From: Gamarada debralockiae
Lineage: Eukaryota > Ascomycota > Leotiomycetes > Helotiales > Hyphodiscaceae
Direction: 5' to 3'
Length of the DNA: 64,000 bases
Assembly (NCBI GenBank): GCA_002803225.1
Contig: NXFV01000191.1
Span: 62,001 to 126,000 of the forward strand
The notes under the pieces are model-generated. The model had not been told where the DNA came from and searched no databases. It was given only the letters and a program-made list of their open reading frames with translations. Positions 35,710-48,100 of this stretch are shown piece by piece. The position numbers and the translations under genes are program-made. Each line of letters begins with the position of its first letter. The stretch's first letter is position 1.

Positions 35710-36564
35710 TTATGGAAATCTCTTTCTCAAAGTCAGGCAACGGCGACAACAAGCAAACCACCTAAAAGCCCTTCCATCAAACTTCCTCTCCACGGACACC
35801 AGCGCCCCCAGAGTCCAATCCGGATTCAAACTCCCATACAAAAAACGCAACAACTGCACTTGCGTCAACAGCCACCCCTTATACCTCGCATCCCTCTCAT
35901 AATTATCTTCCGCATCCTCAGGGCCCCAACCCCAGTCCACAGCCTTGCACCAAACCTTCTTATCCCTATGTCCCGGTCCCCTGTGCCAGGAGCATCTCTC
36001 AGCCACCAGAATACCTCTTCATCAATCACCAAACACACACTGTTACTCACGCGCCCAAGGCCGTTGCTTGACAAGCCTCTTAAATGGTTCTCTTCAAGGT
36101 AATCGTCAATGTCATTCGCGATATCGTCCATCGATGCATGATTGAGCTTCTCTCGATCATTCACGATGACGTTCTTGAAGTGAACGCATTCTACATGCGC
36201 GAGGGAGTTGTAATCGAAATGGCTCCCGGCTCCCGGCTCCCGCCGTGCTGCTGGATGGCTTCACGGGAGGAATGATAGGTGATCCAGATACTGCGGTGGA
36301 CGTAGGCTTCTCTGTTGCGAGGTCATGATTGTAGAATGTGAAAGCAGCTTGACATTTAGAGAGTAGTGATCCAAGGGCTCTATATACAGCGTAGTGACTC
36401 ATACCCTAGGCAACAGGGCCAAGGGGTTATGACTCAGATGTCACGTTCCAACATTCTCGTTCGGCGATGATGAGGTCCCAGATCAAATCAGACTCGAGGG
36501 TGTAGACGGTGCGGTAGATCACAAAGTCCCAGTCTGTCTTTCTCATCATGTCGACGGATGACAT
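35710..36564 (-). pseudogene. Broken member of a fungal hypothetical family (VIDEE type)
   Basis: From ATG 36564 the minus strand reads DWDFVIYRTVYTLESD, then stops after VTSES. Another frame carries SLAHVECVHFKNVIVNDREKLNHAS and VCLVIDEEVFWWLRDAPG, and after a shift near 35995 a third carries KVWCKAVDWGWGPED and YKGWLLTQVQLLRFLYGSL. These pieces, in this order, match a widespread ascomycete family of unknown function (an Asp-Trp-x-[FV]-V-[IV]-Y-R-T start, a central VIDEE, and a late YKGW segment). At least one stop and one frameshift separate them, and no splice sites repair both. The N-terminal part could alternatively be joined by an intron. Confidence 0.5.
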
Positions 36565-37469
36565 TGTGTGGAAAATTCTTAGCCCTTGCTCCACTGTAAA
36601 GAGGACCGGATTGTGTGAAAGAGACTTGAGATTGGATTGGATGAGTTGGCTGTGGGCTGACAAGTGGAAGCCTGATTTGAGTCAAACCGTGTTAGGAAGC
36701 CGGAGATCTGACTTGTGCGAATTCCAGGTGTCCATCGGAGCTTGTGGATTTGCTGAAGCAGACTAACAGACGATGAGGCAGGAAGTCGTGAATATATGTC
36801 AAGACGATGAGTGGCGTTCGCCACTTCAGCAATTAGTTTCTTTTTTCCGAACGCCAAGCATCCCTTGAAGTTCTCCGGTCGCCAATGTGGAGTGTCAGAG
36901 ATGGCGAGGATGGGCAGACATACATCCCGGCATACAGTCGCTTGCAAAAGTAGCTTCCCCTTCTCGCACACACAAAAGTTCTACTGCGCATTATGCTGGG
37001 CTGCCGCCTAAGCGCGCTCAAACGGCTTGTAGTCAGGCATCACACCAGATTTGTCATTCAATAAGACCCTCTATTATTACTGCTTAGTAGGCCAGTGCCT
37101 CACGAAATCAGAAATATACTTTAGAGTCTTTAATTACGTTGTAAAATGGGTGTCTTCGGGCCAGCGGTAAGCCCTTGAGCGACTCCAGTAGAACTTGCCC
37201 AGTGTGAAGAGTAGGTCGATCCATGTCTTGATTTTCGTCCAGTCTGGTTTGGTCCACCAGCTGTCTCCTCAGCTATCTTGCTGCCGCTCCTCCTGCGGAT
37301 GTTCGTGAAAGGTTTCAGCATGCGGGCTTTCAGGTTCCCATTCTGCTCCATGGGATGGGTTTGCTGATACACTGTTATTTCAAGATCGCTTTGTTTAGAG
37401 CGTTTTACTCACTAGGTCCATCATTGTTCAAAATCTGACAATATTTTCAGTAATTTAGAACACAAATCA

Positions 37470-38216
37470 ACGAGGTGAAGATTCCCTCCTCGAAAACCCA
37501 GGCTCAACAGAAACCATCTTTCACACTCTTCCCCACAGCAACCTACCTCCTAGTGAGAAAAGCGAAGAGCGTTTGATCGACGAGCGAATTATGCTCATTG
37601 GAGCTGGAAGTCATACAACAACGTAGGCACTAACCGTATCTATCCACATTCTTTCGTACCCTCACAATTCTGCGAAACTTGAAAGAAGAGTTCCATGTCA
37701 ACAAGACGAGCGGAGAAGATCTCAGACTTCAGCAACTGGAGAAGATCCCTATCTCACTGCCGTCATCAAAAAAGCTCTGCGTCTCTCATACGGTGCGAGT
37801 GTTCGCCTTCCTGGCGGCGCCCCTGATACCGCGCTTCGCTTTAAAGACTGGATCATCCCAAAAGGAACACTAGTGAGCATGAGTGCTGTACTCCAACACG
37901 AGAATGAAGCAGAGTTCCCTGAATCAAGATCGTTCAAACCTGAGAGATGGCTCGAGGACAAATCGGGAAGTTGGACAAGTATTTGGTATCGATCAATGCG
38001 GGGTCGAGGATCTGTTTTAGGCATCAATATTGTCTGAGCGGAGTTATATCTTTGTCTATCCGCGATCTTTAATACCTTTGGAGGGAAGGATATAGAGGAC
38101 AGAATGATAAAAGGGTTTTGGAGCTGTTTGAGACAGGACTGGGTGATGTGGAGATTAAGGCGGATGTTTTCTTTCCTGTGGTAGACGAGGGGATGCGAGT
38201 TATGATCCGAAGCTAA
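37470..38216 (+). pseudogene. Cytochrome P450 C-terminal relic
   Basis: Plus-strand pieces in P450 order: TIFHTLPHSNLPPSEKSEERL and the I-helix LIGAGSHTTT (then TAG), the K-helix LTAVIKKALRLSYG with the ExxR glutamate replaced by Lys (KALR), APDTALRFKDWIIPKGTLVSM, FKPERWLEDKSG, a damaged heme loop (AGSRIC / LGIN in two frames, then TGA), AELYLCLSAIFNTFGGKDIE, and the tail ETGLGDVEIKADVFFPVVDE. At least three frame changes and two stops are seen. The first half of the enzyme is absent. The surviving text resembles trichodiene oxygenase-like fungal P450s, but the catalytic core is destroyed. Confidence 0.85.
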
Positions 38217-41200
38217 ATTTCGGTCTCTATGAAATACCTCACGGTTTTCCTTGTTTAATTCTCCCCAACGAATGGAGACTATTCTTAATTTCGTCCTCAA
38301 ATTCGTTTCTCGGTCGAGGCTACCCGGCACGACGTGCCATAATTTGGGGAGTTATGCATCCATCCGCTAGCCTTTTCAAGCCTTTGACTATGAAAGTTAG
38401 CGGTCTATCACTAATTTCTAGGCTATGAGCCGCTGTAATAACAGGCTACATGGTTTTTCTCGAACGTGGTTTTTTTGGGGGGGGGGAGGGTTCGTCGAAC
38501 CATGGCGTATATATATGACTCCGCTCACAGGGAATAGTTACCCATCAACAAAATGCCACGCAAAGACAACAAGCATTTGGTTAGGAGCAATTGCACGCTG
38601 CCATTTGAAAACCATAGGTGCCGATTCGATGGATTCAAAATGGCTTTCGGAATTCAAGAGTCTGCACATCCACACTGGTGTAAGAAAAGGACCATCGCGA
38701 ATGTATATGACTGTATAAGCAACAGCGAAAATGATAAACAACGATGATAAATACAACGACGGCGGTAATTCCGAATGGCTTCAGGGTCCCAATTTGACTG
38801 GTGAGGAGAAGATTTCAGGAGATTGTTCCATCTGTGACCTTGAGGTGGATGGTGACGTCTGCCTCTCAACAACCTCTGCCATATCTATGGTGGCGTAGAT
38901 GGGATTTCATACATACTGAAATCCAATTCATGGTCAGTTCTCCGATCTTAAATAAGAAGCACGAAATGCAAACAAGGTGGGGTACGTTGCGGAACATCGA
39001 ACTTTCGTCTGATATGCTATTGTACAATAATGTGTGGTTTGGAGAAGGTGATACGTTCTCCAGCTTCTCGGCTCACATGTTGTGATGAGTAACCAGTAAG
39101 TCAGGAGGTGAGACTCCACTTCCACGTGGGAACAGATCAGATCACACCCCATCTCAAATATCGACATTTGAAATCCCACTTAACATTGTCTCATGTAAGC
39201 TGATAGGAGAAAAAGGTACATGGGTACTCCCATGGACGACTAGCAATGACAGAAGAAAGCCGTTCCGTGCCCCGCCACTGGTACTTAGGATTTATAAGGG
39301 TGAAGCGATTCGCTACCTGAGGTCGTATGTTGTGTCTATTACATAGCATATCCTTGAGTAGATACCCGACTCAAGAAGTTCTGGTGTTTGGAACATACGA
39401 ACCTGTGACGAGAAACTTCAAGCGACGAAGTTGGAGATACGGAGAAAGCAGTGCCGGATCCGAACGAGCAACCCCCAGTTTCCCGGCACGCTGGATAAAT
39501 CCACATTGGTGTCGGTACGTTCGGCTTGCCAGGGTGACGGGGGTCGTGTGTTCAGGGATTATATATTAATGCCGAAAGTTTTTGTCGGGAAAAAAACATC
39601 TGAAAATTGAAACCGGAATTTCAAAGGTTGGTGGTATGATGTTTGCTTTGCGATGTACTAGAATAGTTAATAGGGAATTTGGAAATTATTGGAGAGGGGG
39701 AAGAGACTACTTAGTCTCATAAGTCTCATGTACGAGGTACTTTGAAAACTGGGAAAGGCAAGACAGTGGCTGTGAAGAAAGAAGTCTGCTGTCCTTCCAG
39801 TCGCTACCAATAACTACCTCAAATGTATAGAATCGCATCCTCACTAGTCCTCCTGCAATAGCGACCAATAACGCGCACGCCGATTACATGTGTGTCTCCA
39901 AGTGGGGAGTGGATGCAAATGCGGGACAGCCTTTGATCTCTTGAAATTCTGCCGTAGCACGAGGGCGGTGAGCTCTCCTCCCATGATTGGGCAGCACGAA
40001 GGCCTTTTCCTCTCAGAAAAGTCAAAAAAAGGTTGTTTATTGGTGTATCTTTTATGCAAACTAATGCACGATGCACACTAACAAGGTTTGTTTATGTCGC
40101 CGTTGGTGCTAGCGATGTGTGCTGACCTCGATTTTCGTTCAGGAGGTCGCTGAGGATGGGGATTTGGGTTTGAGGAATCGGAAAAATTGTCAGCGCCGAC
40201 GACGACGTTGACGAAGAACCTGTTTTCTGTAAAGTATAAAACAATAGTAGAAATGGGCATGACAGAAGATGACCTGGCAAAGCGATTTTCAGGGTCATGG
40301 TCTGTTCATTTGCATTTGCCATTGAGTTTGTGGAATGCTACGAATCAAGAGGCTCAATTTGGAGTCGACCTCGAAGCGGTTTCTGAAGGGCACTCGAAAG
40401 GGGGTTGTGGGGTCATTTTACATGCCTGGTTTGAGTTTGGAACTTGAAGCGGCATGCCGAGATGTGATCGATCGACTTGCTTCGCAGATGTTGGAGATAC
40501 GGTAGATTTCTTGATGATGGTAATCTGACTATTCTGACATGCCTTGCATTAATCGTGTGCGTCGACGGGCTGACTTCACGAATCAGGATGAACTTTGTGA
40601 GAACCTTACGGGATATTCAGTTCTGCATCCCTTTTCGTCGTGTTTTCTTTTTGCGGGGACAGCGACAGCCGATGAGAAGCATGGCATGGCATGGCAATCT
40701 CGAAGAAACTTGAGGTCAAGCTGAGTCCACTAAGAGAAACTGACCGGCTTTTTGGAGAAGATGCTTGTGCTTATTGGGAGAGAAGGCTGTGAATTTTCTG
40801 GAAGGCTCAGGGTTTCGTTCGGTCGGACGAGGCAGTTGGCGGGGCCTGATCCCAAAGGACCCGACGTGAATGGTTAGGAGGACAAGGCTAGATTGTTTGG
40901 GTTAACATCTACCGACCGGAGCCTTTGCGGATCGGGAAAAATGTTAATGTTAGCTTCGACAAGGGGTCGTTGACGTATGAATTTTTACCGTATGGGCTGA
41001 TGTTATGGAATTGTGAAGCTTGCGATGGGATAAAAACGGAAGACGAGAGCTGCATAGAGTACAAGACGAGGGTTATTGTGATACTTTAGAGTTGATGTAA
41101 TTGCATGACTGTTGATTAGGTACCTTCGACAAGTTCCCCTTATGTGGGAAATGCGCCTTTGATAGCCCTTCTTTTTTACCCCGACCTTCCGATGATGTAT

Positions 41201-42603
41201 GGTACCGTTTTGATAGCTGGGATGCTTCACTTTAACCACTTGATCTACATGCCCTACACGCACTTGAGAGGCTGAGATTGCCTCATCGTTGTATCAAAAG
41301 GAAGTACTATTTGTAAAGCGTACTTTCAACCAAGGCCCTCGTTGTAGCTAGCTGGATATGTACTTCGTATGCGCAAACGAAAGAAGCACATCCCTCCTTT
41401 TTGAAGTTGGCTGTGACGAAGATGCCGTCACGCTTCGTCACTCCCGAATATGAATAATAATAGCCATTCAGACGCTCGGTTCGCCTTGTCTTAAATACAA
41501 AAGTCGATCATTCCTCTTATTTGGAGCTTTCAGGGACCTGGGGTATGAACCTCCTCGTTATCGCCCATTGAAAGAGCTCTCAATATATTGCCAGCTATGA
41601 AGAGGTCCTGAACCCTCAATAAACAAGTTCTAGCATCCCAAATCCTTGAAGCAAATTGAAGCAATGACACGATAATTCACTGTTCACTCTGAGGCACCCC
41701 CTTCAACCCCCCTAAAACCAAAAATGCTAAAGTTAGACCCTATTCGGTTCCAACCATCGCTCAACCCCTGCATCCACCACTTGACTAAAATTAACTGATC
41801 GTTGCCGTATCGATGAAAAGTGAACCCCCTAAACCAAGAAAAAAATAGATCCTTCTGCCAAAACTATTGCACTCGAGTCGTGCTTCTTTGAAAGGGAAGG
41901 CGGAAGGCATCCAAACTAAACTCAAATCTCCCAAGCCGTCGCCTCCGTCGCCTCTCTCTAATTTCGTCCACTTGAAACAGGCACTCGGACGTCCCTCGAG
42001 CTCGAAAATCGTCGACCCTCAGACTCTCGACCCAACTTCATCACCCATCATCCAAAAATTCTCCAAAGCATCAGGCTGAAGCATTAGTCGTGCAGGCAAC
42101 GGCATTATCTTACACCAACAAACATCAAGACGCTGTACAACAAACTTCACCATCACCGTCACATTACTCTAAAATAATCCTTCCATCCTCCATCGCTGCC
42201 CTATTCGCCGTCGATTCCTGAAATAGCGGTGTTGTTGCGCATCAAAACTGCATCCCTTACCGCCTCCAAACGCCCCCGTTTGTCAAGCCCGGCATCATTG
42301 GTAAAAAGCAGAATTTCGGACAAGCTTCAGGCCTGGATTGATCCCCAGCTCCCTTGTGTCACTGCAACGCCTCCCTGCATTCCGAAGCACTCCACTACCC
42401 TGTACCCAATAACAGCCTGCTGCAGCAATTAACCCGTCACTACGAGATCAGCGTGCAGGAACACAGCAAACCGAGCCTTTTCCTTCTACCTGATCCTGTC
42501 GCAAACTTTCTCAAAGCCGCCCGAAACACTCACGATAATCCACATCGACGACCGCACCCTCCTTCCGACGATATCATATAAGAGCTGATCGATCGTCGCA
42601 ATC
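38217..42603. other. 4.4-kb gene-poor region
   Basis: Many short frames, none convincing. Includes a T-run followed by G10 at 38477-38486. From about 41700 to 42603 the plus strand is pyrimidine-rich and probably holds the promoter and long 5' UTR of the GDS1-like gene. I found no transposon ends or RNA genes. Confidence 0.4.
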
Positions 42604-43806
42604 ATGCCTTACAATACTCGTCGAAAATCACTGTCGCTGCCATCGTTAGGCATTCATCTACCTGTCACTCACGCAGAGAGAGCGGCCGCTCGCCTCTCAC
42701 CGCCTTCTGCAGCTCCAAATTCTGAGCATCCTCCCACGAAAAAAATAAAGCGGTCGCATGAAGAATCGCCGTCGATGTCACCTCCTCCAAAACGCGAGCC
42801 CATAAAGTACGAAAATACTCCGCCACCTTCTCCAGAGGCCGAGGCGGATGATGCGGGGGATGAAGTGAAGCCAAAGGAAATTGATTTGGAGGGGATAAAC
42901 GATGATATTGTCGAAGCTGTCATAATACAATTACAGAAGACGGGGAACAGACCTCATCTAGTGAAGGAACTGGCTGCGATTTTATCTCTGCAAGTTAAAA
43001 TCGTCGAAACGTACGTTTTCTATTCACCAAACTTCATAATAAATGCTAACGCCATTAGATCCGCGAACCCTTCAGCGATAATTTCCTCCCGACTCTCCTC
43101 ATACCTGAAGCGATCATGGACAGCACTGGCACCCTGTCCCTTAGCAAAGGAATTAGAGACCGTGCATCCACGAAGAACATACTTCTACCTCACAACCTGC
43201 GCCCACCAACCCATTCCCGACCCTCATACGAACCCCTTCCCCCAACGCGCGATCATCTCTCCCTCCCTCTCAAGCGCAGCCTCAAGATCCGATGAAGCCG
43301 ACGCAGAACGAAGACGCGAACTCTCTCCCTCGCCCGAGGTCGATCTGAGTTCGCCAGAATTCGACGACGACGATATGGTGACGCCACCTACACCCACCGG
43401 ATCATTCTCCGGCCGAATCGAACAAGCACGCAACACGCGCGCATCCTCGCCACCATTAGAGAAAGACGAGAAGGAGTTCACGCAGACGGCGAGAGGGATG
43501 CAGAAGAAGAAACTGAGCGGCGATGATGTGGAGATGAGTGGTGTGCCGTCGGACATGGAGGATCATCCTACGAAGAACTTGGATGCTGACACATTATTTG
43601 GGGAGGGAAGGAATCTGGGTGTGGGTTCTCACGCGGTGTTTGCGAGCAGTCCGGCGATGAGACCTAGTTTGGCGTTGGGCACGCTGAAGAGACCGTTTGA
43701 GGAGAATGATCTTTGGGCGAGGGTTGAGGGCGCGATGGAGTGGGATATGAGGAGTCCGGAGCATGTGGAGTTGGAGGAGTTGGATGGGATGTTGGATGAT
43801 TTCTGA
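42604..43806 (+). CDS. GDS1: GDS1-like winged-helix nuclear protein
   Basis: Exons 42604-43010 and 43059-43806, giving 384 aa. The N-terminus is Pro/Ser-rich with a basic TKKIKRSHEE nuclear-signal-like stretch. The conserved module is DDIVEAVIIQLQKTGNRPHLVKELAAIL, then across the intron SANPSAIISSRLSSYLKRSWTAL and ELETVHPRRTYFYLTTCAHQPIPD, which I recognise from fungal Gds1-type proteins (winged-helix-like, named after yeast GDS1, implicated in nuclear control of mitochondrial function). The C-terminal half is acidic and disordered and ends with LEELDGMLDDF. The 48-bp intron (gtacgt...attag, branch gctaac) has no stop and keeps frame, so an unspliced mRNA would also be translatable with 16 extra residues. 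The annotated start ATG is the first in frame. Confidence 0.9.
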   Translation: MPYNTRRKSLSLPSLGIHLPVTHAERAAARLSPPSAAPNSEHPPTKKIKRSHEESPSMSPPPKREPIKYENTPPPSPEAEADDAGDEVKPKEIDLEGINDDIVEAVIIQLQKTGNRPHLVKELAAILSLQVKIVETYVFYSPNFIINANAIRSANPSAIISSRLSSYLKRSWTALAPCPLAKELETVHPRRTYFYLTTCAHQPIPDPHTNPFPQRAIISPSLSSAASRSDEADAERRRELSPSPEVDLSSPEFDDDDMVTPPTPTGSFSGRIEQARNTRASSPPLEKDEKEFTQTARGMQKKKLSGDDVEMSGVPSDMEDHPTKNLDADTLFGEGRNLGVGSHAVFASSPAMRPSLALGTLKRPFEENDLWARVEGAMEWDMRSPEHVELEELDGMLDDF

Positions 43807-46743
43807 TCAACATCACCGAACGAGTTGAGGGGCTTGGAAGAGGAGGAAGTACGGCTTCGATTTCGATATACATGCATTATTCTCAGCTCATTTACTTCGA
43901 TACCGATACGTCGCAGCTCATCGAAGAGAGGCGGGAAGAGAGGTGGCTGTCTATCTATGCGTCCTAGCTGTGCTTCGTCTTGCTGTCTTTCTAGCTACAT
44001 CTTTTGTCATTTCAGAGTTCTTAGGGGAGTGTGTACGATCTATCTAGACGGGATGGAAAGGAGGACAAAAGACAAAAGCTAGAATTGAAGATAAAAGCTC
44101 AAGAAGGGGAAAAGTAGATGAGATAGTCATATTGGGTCTGATTTTGGCATATTGCCAGGGAGTTACTGGAGCCTGTGCTTTGCTGCGATATCTTGTACAT
44201 ATATTAGTCACTATCGCTGCTTGCTTTCTAGAGCCAGCGGGTTTGAAGAGGTCTCGAGAAGAGAAGAGATGAGATCAGATGAGATGGAAACATTGAAATG
44301 AAAGAAATTCTCCGCCTAGACCGGGTGCAGTGTCCTTGGTGCCCTCATCTCCTCTTCTCTTCCTTTTTTCCAAGCTTCTACCCTTACCTTCTTTCCATCC
44401 TGTCCTCATACCTTCCCAACTTCCTGGGTGAGTCGGCGTAATTTATTCCCTTCCCGCCAAACTCCTCTTACCATACTTCTCCGAACTCATGAAGTCATCA
44501 CAACCGCCCGATGGGAGTATGGCCGGGCGAGTGGGTGCGACCCCTGAAAGAAAATCGCTCGCGTGACACATCGGAAATTTTCGGAAAATCACCACAGAGA
44601 AATTGGGGGCGAAAAGGAGGCGACGGTGAGTCCGCACCTAAGGGAGCAAATTTCTCGCTGTTGGTGTGAAAAGAATTTAGGTTTGCCATTAAGTGAGTGG
44701 CTCGAGTGATTTAGACAGCTGTACTGCACTCTCGTCTGATGAGGGCGTCTAAGATGGTGAGGGGAGGAAAGGGGGCGAGGCTAAGGCTGAGACTGAGAGG
44801 AGTGGGGACAAGTGGTTTCGTCTCAGTCTTCAGGAAAGCATTTTGTGAGATGCCTGGTGGTGGGTATTTAAGCTGGCCCGTGGTCTAGCATTTCTATCTG
44901 TAGACTTTGCTTCTGGAGATGTTGCATGCTGGTGTTCTGAAACCACTTCCCGGTAGGAAACTGAGTTTTTTAAGTTCCAATCAACCCCCCCCCCCCAATA
45001 TTATATTCATACCCAGCCTCTCTCCTGGCCGGGAAGAATTTCTGTCGTCATTGCTCTTCTTGTTGTCGTCTGCTTTATCGTCGAGCTCGTTCTCGTCTTC
45101 CCTCTCCGCGTCTGAATTTTCACGGGTTTCTAGCGGCGCTTCTTCTGATGCTTTCTGCAACCTAACTCGAAATCATCAACGGGGAGTGTAAGGTTCTTTG
45201 CGCTTGACTTGGCAATCCTCGAAGTCTACTTGCTCATCACCTCAATTAGGTTTGTTAGATGCTTGTCTAAGGAGCAAGTAAGCCATTTTCCTCGGGAGGA
45301 CGTTCAGGGAAACGTTCGCAGGTGTGTTTTCCTTCAGTTGAGTTGACATTTGTGTGTGCCACGTGACGCCATCCACTTTCCAAAAATCCCAGAATCCTCA
45401 AGAGTTGCAATCGAATTCTCATCTTCCATGCTTCCTTCAACCGTTCCGCAAGCCCGGATGCCCTTCATAGTCATGCTCTCTTTCAATCGCTCATTCACTC
45501 CCAGCATCTCGAGTGAGAAGCCTGCTCCGGATATCCTTGATGTGGTAACATTTCTAAAAGTGCGAATGTGCTTAAAGTTTGAAACATCTGGAAATTAATT
45601 ATCAAGTCTAGAGGATGAAGATTTTAGTAGGCAGCCAGCGGGACTATGGTTATTCTATCAGCCTTTTTAAAATTGTGGATGTGGTTCAACAATTGAAGAT
45701 ATTGTTTTTTTCCCAACAATCCCCAAACTCTGTCAATTTCTGAACGATTCACATCCTCTCTCAACCTTCAGTCTCGTTTTAGTATAAAGGTCGCCAGAAT
45801 AGAAAAACCTGACACCACGTGACTGCTAAAAAAAATCATGTTTGCCTACAACTCATGGCCTGGAGACGACTCAGGACTCCAGTTTGAATAAGTGATTGAG
45901 TCATAGGCATCTGTTGATGATTTGGGATGTGGATTGTGTTGAAAGGACTGTCGGAGGTTGTTAGCGTGCTGGCGATGTTTTTCTGTTGCTGAAGGGAGTT
46001 ATTGAAGTTTTTGTTGTCGTTGCTGTCATTCTTCTGTCATTAATGAGATCGCACCCATCAGACCATGCTGTCAATTATTGGCCCGGCAAAGAGTTCTGGT
46101 ATCACCGTTAACAATGTATAAGGATACTGATGGATCCGAATCATTCATTTTCGTAGATGTCCGTGTTTCTGGTGATGCCTGTCAGGATGGTTGGCGAGGC
46201 TGACTCTTGGTTCTAGGATTATCTTAATCTTCTCTCCATACTACTCCACCTTCTGGAGAAATTAACGGCTGATACCAGGAAGTGCTTTGGTGTTGACACG
46301 GCCGTGCCTAAGTTTCAGAATGACTACTTTCGCAACATAGTGAAGAAACTTCAGGAGGTGGCCCAAAAGCGGGGCTATAAGTTTGAGTACGTACCATTGT
46401 GCAAGATCGAGAGAGAGAGAGGAAGACTTTTGTAGATAAGATAAATGAGCTTGTGAAATGGCCTGGAATTTCGGCGCGTACTGAGACTCAGCTCCTTGAA
46501 GACTGAAGGGGGACTCCGTCAGCTCTTGGCAGCGGCAAAAGGTATGACGCGAGAGTGCACCCTGATGTCGAAAGTCTTGCAATTTGGCAGGTATCGGTGT
46601 CATCTGCTACTTCGTGATGATCTCTTTTTCTGAAGACATTGCCTGGATACGTCTGGTATCCTGACGGTCCCTTCGCAACGGCAAAAAAGCAAACATGCAG
46701 ACCTCATCAGAGTGAGAACCCAATGACTTGATGGTTTCTTATC
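43807..46743. other. Gene-poor region downstream of GDS1
   Basis: Contains C12 at 44985-44996. Two patches look coding but are orphaned: a minus-strand acidic stretch near 45010-45170 and a plus-strand piece at about 46245-46437 reading KCFGVDTAVPKFQNDYF and IVKKLQEVAQKRGYKFEYVP. Neither has a start codon, good splice sites or a known family. They may be gene remnants. Confidence 0.35.
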
Positions 46744-48100
46744 CTACCTTATCTCAGGCTCTTTATATGCCGCCTCTATTCGATCACTCGAGATCACATA
46801 CTCTTCTGGTATTGATTTCTTTGCCATAAGTTCCTGTTCTGCCGCTCGCCAGTCCCTGCTCTCAATTGCGGCTAGTACCAAGTGCGCAACGTGAGAAGCG
46901 AGAAGCGGTGCTTGTGGCATCCCTATTCAAGCATTAATGATAATGGGTTCCTTTTGGTTATCGAGAAGAAGAACTTAGCACGGGTAGTAATCTGAGCTTA
47001 CCATGTCCTGAATAGCCACCAACAAGCCTGAAGCCCTCTTTCTCAGGTATGCCACCACGCCATGGTTTATTATCGCGGCTTAAGCCAATGATGCCGGACC
47101 ATTCGTTTTCCACTTTAATATACGTCCTCAACGTGGCCGTTCTATCGTGGTAATAATCTGGAGCCATGTCCAGTAAATCGTTAAGAGCAGTCCTCAAGTA
47201 TCGTAATGCGTTCTCATCGATTCCAGAATCATCAAGTCCAATACTGGTCTGTTCTGAGAATATGCTTCCGCCACCAAACATCAATTGGCCTCCATCACTG
47301 CTCGAGCGCTGGACAAGGTAGTCGTCGTTGATCGGTCCTGGCCTGCATTTCCAATGAAGCTCTACGTGTGCGTCAAAGGGTTAGTGATCAGATCCGTTGG
47401 TGGCGTAAGCGCTATCATCGCTTCTCTCGATGGGACAATGAGATCTGCGAATTCCGGCAAGAGATAGAATGTGTATGCGTTTGTGGCAAGGATCACATGA
47501 GTTGCGTTCACCGTTCCTCGCATGGTTTGCACATCCCATCTTCTATCTCCGCGGCGTTTGAACTCCAGGACTGCCTTCGTTGTTTGCAGATTAAGGCCCT
47601 TTTTCTTTAGGAGGTCCTCCAGAATCCAGGTAACCAGCTTGTAAGGCCAGAAATGTGCTGCAGTGTGCTGTACAATTGCCCTAACCGCATGGGGTATCCT
47701 GAGCTCTTTCAAAGTCTCCTTATCCTCAATGACCGAGATGCGGCTGGAAAATCAGGGCTTTGGCTTTGGCTTCTTGGGCCTCCTTCTTCGCGGATTTGAA
47801 GTATTCCTCCTTAAGGAAAGTATGGCATCCCCTGGAAATCACTCGCCAATCACATTGAATGCCACCTTCATGTCTGGAAACCGTGCTGCACGCGCTACAG
47901 GCTCATAGGTGAGAGGCAGAATTCGAAATAGAAAACATTACACAATCGAGACAGTTGCAGAACGATGTCCCCAGTTCAGTCATCTTGACCCCGCATTCAT
48001 ATGCGAAGATCTTTACCGCCGGCGATGGAGATGTGCAGCTGACCTAGATAATGCCCTCATCGGAGAAGATGGCAAGCCAGGCGCCATTCCCGGTGGCTGG
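46744..48100 (-). pseudogene. FAD-dependent (DAO-type) oxidoreductase relic
   Basis: Minus-strand pieces follow the order of fungal DAO-family oxidoreductases: ISVIEDKETLKELRIPHA, HTAAHFWPYKLVTWILEDLL, GLNLQTTKAVLEF, TVNATHVILATNAYTFYLLPEF, LIVPSREAMIALTPP, NPLTHT followed by TAG where relatives have an aromatic residue, then after a shift DYLVQRSSSDGGQLMFGG, VENEWSGIIGLSRDNKPWRGGIP, FRLVGGYSGHG, a normal-looking intron, and a final exon with MPQAPLLASHVAHLVLAA ending at TAG 46744-46746. The N-terminal FAD-binding part (47720-48100) is scrambled into several frames. Clear nonsense and frameshift lesions mean it makes no working enzyme. Confidence 0.82.

Noticed and set aside
37749..38330. 193-codon open frame on the minus strand
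   Set aside because: It is the reverse shadow of the P450 relic; the plus strand carries recognisable P450 motifs and this frame carries none.
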